From: Candidatus Rifleibacteriota bacterium
Lineage (GTDB): Bacteria > Riflebacteria > Ozemobacteria > Ozemobacterales > Ozemobacteraceae
Direction: 5' to 3'
DNA: 8,432 nucleotides
Assembly: GCA_017526725.1 (NCBI GenBank)
Contig: JAFXRA010000188.1
Location: 1-8,432, forward strand
Part shown: piece after piece, positions 6,454 to 8,432 of the stretch
How positions within the stretch are numbered: position 1 is the stretch's first letter
Layout: the number at the start of each line of letters is the position of its first letter
Position numbers and translations under genes: made by a program
The notes under the pieces: generated by a model
Databases searched by the model: none
What the model saw: only the letters and a program-made list of their open reading frames with translations
What the model was told of the DNA's origin: nothing

Positions 6454-6506
6454 TGTTGTCGGTTAACTGTTGACAGTATAAATAGTAATTGCTGTTACTG
6501 ACAACA
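6454..6506. repeat. GGTTAAC inverted-repeat element, copy 1
   Basis: The terminal arms TGTTGTC/GACAACA (6454-6460/6500-6506) are perfect complements, and CAGTA/TACTG can pair inside. The blocks TCGGTTAAC, CAGTATAA and CTGTTACTGA are shared, in the same order, with the element at 8252-8338. The terminal arms there differ in sequence but still pair. Confidence 0.55.
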
Positions 6507-6531
6507 AACAACAAAATTGAGAGATAAGAAA

Positions 6532-6576
6532 AGTCTATACATTTGTCATAAAAAGTACAGCATATGGGCTTTAGCC
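6532..6576 (+). repeat. Left half of the 80-bp palindromic element
   Basis: Bases 6532-6576 match the left half of the full copies (at 1053 and 7889) with a few substitutions (TATAC for TACAC, TACAGC for TATAGC, CATA for CGTA). Identity stops inside the apex, after GGGCTTTAGCC. The right arm is absent. TCGTCCCAC, a hairpin-chain linker, follows immediately, then the short units TTCCAACAA and CTTTAACAA that resemble the period-9 arrays. Confidence 0.75.
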
Positions 6577-6625
6577 TCGTCCCACTTCCAACAACTTTAA
6601 CAATTATGTTATCATTATAAAAACC

Positions 6626-7147
6626 ATGAAAATCAACATCGAAAACGGCTTATATCTATATCCTCTGAGCTCAGAAGAACTTTCTCTCTGGCTAAACAAT
6701 CTTCCTGAACTCGAAAAAAAACTGAACTGTTCTTATTGTGCAGAACCCATTGAAGGAATCCTGAAAGACAGCATTATGTCGCAATTCATTCTCGGAATGT
6801 CAGAAGTTTTACCCAACTGGATATGGTATACCTATTGGTTTCTAATCAGAGAGACAGATAATAAAATAATTGGTTTTTTGTCTTTTAAAGGCTGTCCTGA
6901 CCAAGATTCAGGGAGCATAGAAATTGGCTATTCTCTAGGCAAAGAATTTGAACACAATGGATATATGACAAAGGCGGTTGATACTCTTTGCCGTTTTGCT
7001 GAACAATATGCGGAAGTAAAAAAAATTAAAGCATTGACTCTGACTGATAATACAGCTTCGCAGAAATTGCTTATCAGATGTGGGTTTAAAAAATTCAGTG
7101 AAACCCCATCTTCATTCTTATTTATTAGAAGAGTGAAAAGATCATGA
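6626..7147 (+). CDS. GNAT-family N-acetyltransferase (RimJ/RimL-like)
   Basis: This 173-residue protein is of normal length for a single-domain GNAT enzyme, which transfers an acetyl group from acetyl-CoA to an amine. DNKIIGFLSFKG (78-89) and SIEIGYSLGKEFEHNGYMTK (97-116) fit the central strands and the acetyl-CoA pyrophosphate loop (motif A), here as EHNGYM. NTASQKLLIRCGF (142-154) fits motif B. The acceptor cannot be predicted: RimJ/RimL-like members act on protein N-termini, drugs or small molecules. No convincing SD precedes the ATG. TATAAA at 6616-6621 lies so close that the transcript could be leaderless. The stop overlaps the following TatD-family gene by 4 bp (ATGA), indicating one transcription unit. 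The N-terminal ~60 residues are not clearly conserved. Confidence 0.85.
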   Translation: MKINIENGLYLYPLSSEELSLWLNNLPELEKKLNCSYCAEPIEGILKDSIMSQFILGMSEVLPNWIWYTYWFLIRETDNKIIGFLSFKGCPDQDSGSIEIGYSLGKEFEHNGYMTKAVDTLCRFAEQYAEVKKIKALTLTDNTASQKLLIRCGFKKFSETPSSFLFIRRVKRS

Positions 7148-7836
7148 TAGACAATCACGTGCATTTAGACCTGATAAATGACAGCGTTTCCAATATTGTC
7201 GAGAGGGCGAAAAAAGCAGGAGTTACAGAGTTTATTGTCCCTGGAATATGTGGTTTTCCTGATAGATTAGAGGAACTGAGAAAATTTTCTGAAATTAAAA
7301 TCTACTGGGGTATTTACCCTGAATATGCAGATAATGAAGCTTTAATTGAAAAAGAGTTTCAAAATTTGAAAAATTCAAAAACAGATATATATGCAATTGG
7401 TGAATGTGGGCTTGATAAGCGTTTCTCTAACATAGAAAAGCAGATAGAACTTTTCAGAAAACAGATTGTTATTGCTTTACAGATGAATAAACCGCTGATT
7501 ATTCATTTGGTAGGCTGCTATCAGAAGGCTTTTGAAATATTAAAAGAATATAATCCACGACCAGAGTTTCTTTTACATTCCTGGAGCGGCTCTGCTCAAA
7601 TGGCAAAAGAATTCTTAAAGGTTGGGGGCAAGATATCATTATCGGCTGGAATTTTAAGAAGCCCTAAAAAGCTAATAGAGATTTTTAACTCTATACCTGA
7701 AGACAAAATACTGTTTGAAACAGACAGTCCCGACCAGAAACCTGACTTTGTGAAAACAGAACAGAACGAGCCGGCCAATTTGCCTAGAATCATTGAAGCC
7801 ATCAGGGAATTGACAGCCAAGCAAAGCTTGGCGTGA
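7144..7836 (+). CDS. TatD-family metal-dependent hydrolase (putative DNase)
   Basis: This 230-residue protein has an amidohydrolase-type TIM-barrel pattern, slightly shorter than the usual ~255-265 residues. The expected metal ligands of the TatD family are all visible: H5 and H7 in DNHVHLD, E87 in GECGLD, H121 in PLIIHLVG, H145 in LLHSWSGS and D194 in ETDSPD. QIELFRKQI also fits the family. Residues 56-60 read GIYPE where many relatives have GxHPH, so substrate details may differ. Known members cleave DNA 3'-to-5' or remove damaged or D-aminoacyl groups; which applies is unknown. The start overlaps the GNAT stop by 4 bp, so translation is probably coupled. The last residues (TAKQSLA) are encoded by a palindrome at 7816-7832, suggesting that repeat DNA has replaced or trimmed the original C-terminus. 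Confidence 0.9.
   Translation: MIDNHVHLDLINDSVSNIVERAKKAGVTEFIVPGICGFPDRLEELRKFSEIKIYWGIYPEYADNEALIEKEFQNLKNSKTDIYAIGECGLDKRFSNIEKQIELFRKQIVIALQMNKPLIIHLVGCYQKAFEILKEYNPRPEFLLHSWSGSAQMAKEFLKVGGKISLSAGILRSPKKLIEIFNSIPEDKILFETDSPDQKPDFVKTEQNEPANLPRIIEAIRELTAKQSLA
7816..7832 (+). repeat. Perfect hairpin spanning the 3' end of the TatD-family gene
   Basis: GCCAAGC-AAA-GCTTGGC forms a perfect 7-bp stem with a 3-nt loop, ending 1 nt before the TGA stop at 7834. It encodes the last residues of the protein. No T-tract follows, so an intrinsic terminator is unlikely. The size and triloop resemble the hairpins of the intergenic chains. Confidence 0.6.
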
Positions 7837-7853
7837 TTTGTGGTCGGTGATGG

Positions 7854-7886
7854 GTGAAAAGTGAAAACTGAAAATTGAGAGATGAA
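7854..7886 (+). repeat. GTGAAAA / AAAATTGAGAG short repeats
   Basis: GTGAAAA, GTGAAAAC and TGAAAATTGAGAG follow one another with a period near 7-8 nt. AAAATTGAGAGAT also precedes the half palindrome at 6513-6525, and TTGAGAA repeats lie at 6431-6444, so this segment seems to be a recurring left neighbour of the palindrome. Confidence 0.45.
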
Positions 7887-7888
7887 GG

Positions 7889-7968
7889 AGTCTACACATT
7901 TGTCATAAAAAGTATAGCGTATGGGCTTTAGCCCTGAAAGCTATACGTTCATGACAATGGGTAGACTT
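7889..7968. repeat. 80-bp palindromic element, full copy 2
   Basis: It is 78 of 80 bases identical to the copy at 1053-1132 and in the same orientation. In this copy the outermost 8 bases of the arms pair perfectly (AAGTCTAC form), while in the other copy one pair is a wobble. It lies 52 bp downstream of the TatD-family stop and is followed by the same type of AGAGC block as the first copy. Confidence 0.85.
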
Positions 7969-7970
7969 CT

Positions 7971-8049
7971 TTAGAGAGCACAGAGCAAGAGAGCGGACAG
8001 CAAACGCGAGACCTCAACTTAGAGTTCAGAGCTTAGAGCGAAGAGTTTA
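7971..8049 (+). repeat. AGAGC-rich block following the second full palindrome
   Basis: The block starts TTAGAGAGCACAGAGCAAG, continues GAGAGCGGACAGCAAAC and later carries CTTAGAG/CAGAGCTTAGAGCGAAGAG words. The first 35 bases parallel 1133-1168, including GAGCGGACAG. Confidence 0.5.
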
Positions 8050-8062
8050 GTGTATTGTTTTA

Positions 8063-8074
8063 GGTCTTCGGACT
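8063..8074 (+). repeat. Short hairpin with a C(UUCG)G tetraloop
   Basis: GGTC-TTCG-GACT forms three Watson-Crick pairs plus a G-T pair and closes a UUCG tetraloop with the stabilising C-G pair. It is short and could be chance, but it is one of a row of hairpins, the next being the palindrome CTTTGCAAAG at 8088-8097. Confidence 0.35.
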
Positions 8075-8108
8075 CATCTTTGTAATGCTTTGCAAAGTTC
8101 TAGAAAAT

Positions 8109-8152
8109 CCCCCAGTCATTCTACGAATGACATCCCCCTTTACGAAAGGGGG
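8109..8152. repeat. Paired C-rich hairpins (second copy of the C-rich palindromic repeat)
   Basis: GTCATTC-TAC-GAATGAC (8115-8131) is a perfect 7-bp stem. CCCCCTTT-ACG-AAAGGGGG (8134-8152) is a perfect 8-bp stem. The order CCCCC, AGTC, stem, GACA, CCCCC, loop, GGGGG repeats that at 662-728. The second hairpin lacks a downstream T-run of terminator type. Confidence 0.65.
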
Positions 8153-8158
8153 TATTTA

Positions 8159-8194
8159 GGACAACTCTTCGAACCCTTCAAACAATTCTCACAG
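8159..8194 (+). repeat. Period-9 array, short copy
   Basis: TTCGAACCC (8168-8176), TTCAAACAA (8177-8185) and TTCTCACAG (8186-8194) follow a partial unit ending ACAACTC. The last unit merges into the CTCACA linker of the hairpin chain, the same junction as at 1224-1239. Confidence 0.6.
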
Positions 8195-8247
8195 GCAACG
8201 TCAGTTGCCATCCCACAACGAAGTGTCCCACAGCGAAGCGTAACACT
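8190..8247 (+). repeat. Chain of short hairpins (copy 3)
   Basis: GGCAAC-GTCA-GTTGCC (8194-8209) is a perfect 6-bp stem. ATCCCACA, an ACGAAGT mini-hairpin, GTCCCAC and GCGAAGC (8233-8239) follow. The linkers match 1233-1295, while the main stem is different (GGCAAC against GATTGC) and still fully paired. Confidence 0.65.
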
Positions 8248-8251
8248 TAAT

Positions 8252-8338
8252 TCTGTTATCGGTTAACGGTTAATTGTTACCAGTATAAGCTACAATTGGC
8301 TGTTACTGATGGACTGTCAACAGAAAACAGATAACAGA
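8252..8338. repeat. GGTTAAC inverted-repeat element, copy 2
   Basis: The terminal arms TCTGTTATC/GATAACAGA (8252-8260/8330-8338) are perfect 9-bp complements. The internal blocks TCGGTTAAC, CAGTATAA and CTGTTACTGA match 6454-6506 in order. ACTGTCAACAG (8313-8323) is the exact reverse complement of 6467-6477 in the other copy, so part of the element is inverted or moved. Confidence 0.55.
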
Positions 8339-8356
8339 GATGAAAGTTGATTAAAT

Positions 8357-8390
8357 AAAAAAAACGCCTGATATAATCAGACGTTTTTTT
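8357..8390 (-). terminator. Rho-independent terminator of the right-edge gene
   Basis: The stem ACG-x-CTGAT with loop ATA and ATCAG-x-CGT (8364-8384, one C/A mismatch) is flanked by eight A and seven T residues. It can work in both directions. On the minus strand it lies about 20 nt after the stop at 8404-8406 and is followed by eight U residues, which fits termination of the gene entering from the right edge. Confidence 0.75.
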
Positions 8391-8403
8391 ATCAAACCTT
8401 AGG

Positions 8404-8432
8404 TTAATAATCTCTAGGCTTATACTGTTCAA
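8404..8432 (-). CDS. Last codons of an unidentified gene (partial, right edge)
   Basis: Reading in from the right edge, one minus-strand frame gives EQYKPRDY followed by TAA, with an intrinsic terminator about 20 nt later. The charged, protein-like tail and the terminator suggest a real gene end. Eight residues are too few for identification. Confidence 0.45.

Larger units (their letters stand above)
6284..6625. other. Divergent intergenic region with repeat mosaic
   Basis: This 342-bp gap lies between divergently transcribed units. The 70 bp nearest the minus-strand gene look like an ordinary promoter region. From 6361 to about 6605 the DNA consists of an AGAGC block, TTGAGAA direct repeats (6431-6444), a GGTTAAC inverted-repeat element, an AATTGAGAG segment, half of the 80-bp palindrome and short remnants of a hairpin-chain linker and period-9 units. 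No gene is supported here. Confidence 0.65.
7837..8403. other. Gene-free intergenic region, third repeat mosaic
   Basis: The 567 bp between the TatD-family stop and the visible end of the next minus-strand gene hold no supported gene. In order they contain GTGAAAA-type short repeats, the 80-bp palindrome, an AGAGC block, a UUCG-loop hairpin and a C-rich hairpin pair, a period-9 array, a hairpin chain, a GGTTAAC element and an intrinsic terminator. The two genes converge on this region. Confidence 0.7.

Noticed and set aside
7672..7899. Minus-strand open frames over the TatD-family 3' end
   Set aside because: They are antisense to a gene with complete catalytic motifs, and their starts lie in repeat DNA.

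Overview
The window is AT-rich bacterial DNA with compact, Shine-Dalgarno-led genes, short intergenic gaps inside transcription units, and typical Sec signal peptides. No ribosomal RNA, tRNA or other marker gene fixes the lineage. The mix of tetratricopeptide-repeat (TPR) proteins, a CHASE2-GAF-GGDEF diguanylate cyclase and repeat-rich intergenic DNA would fit an environmental or gut bacterium from a poorly cultured phylum. Riflebacteria-like lineages come to mind, but that is only an impression.

Layout. (1) Bases 1-701, minus strand: the N-terminal part of a secreted beta-sandwich/fibronectin-III-like protein that runs off the left edge. Its start lies inside a palindromic repeat. (2) 702-1303: 600 bp without a gene, filled with repeats arranged roughly symmetrically around an 80-bp palindrome. 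(3) 1304-6283, minus strand: a three-gene unit read right to left, comprising a secreted TPR protein (521 aa), a cytoplasmic TPR protein (351 aa) and a membrane-anchored CHASE2-GAF-GGDEF diguanylate cyclase (770 aa). (4) 6284-6625: a divergent intergenic region with more repeats, including half of the 80-bp palindrome. (5) 6626-7836, plus strand: a GNAT acetyltransferase overlapping by 4 bp a TatD-family metal-dependent hydrolase. (6) 7837-8403: a third gene-free repeat mosaic, ending in an intrinsic terminator for a minus-strand gene of which only the last 8 codons are visible.

The most plausible functional link is the minus-strand unit. An envelope TPR protein, a cytoplasmic TPR scaffold and an extracytoplasmic-sensing c-di-GMP synthase are probably co-expressed and could form one sensing module (inference).

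The most unusual content is intergenic. All three gaps are built from the same small set of elements: an 80-bp palindrome, chains of short hairpins whose stems change while staying complementary, period-9 arrays, AGAGC-rich blocks and a GGTTAAC-containing inverted-repeat element. They recur in partly conserved order, and half-copies and palindrome intrusions into gene ends are visible. No transposase or other mobility gene is present in the window.
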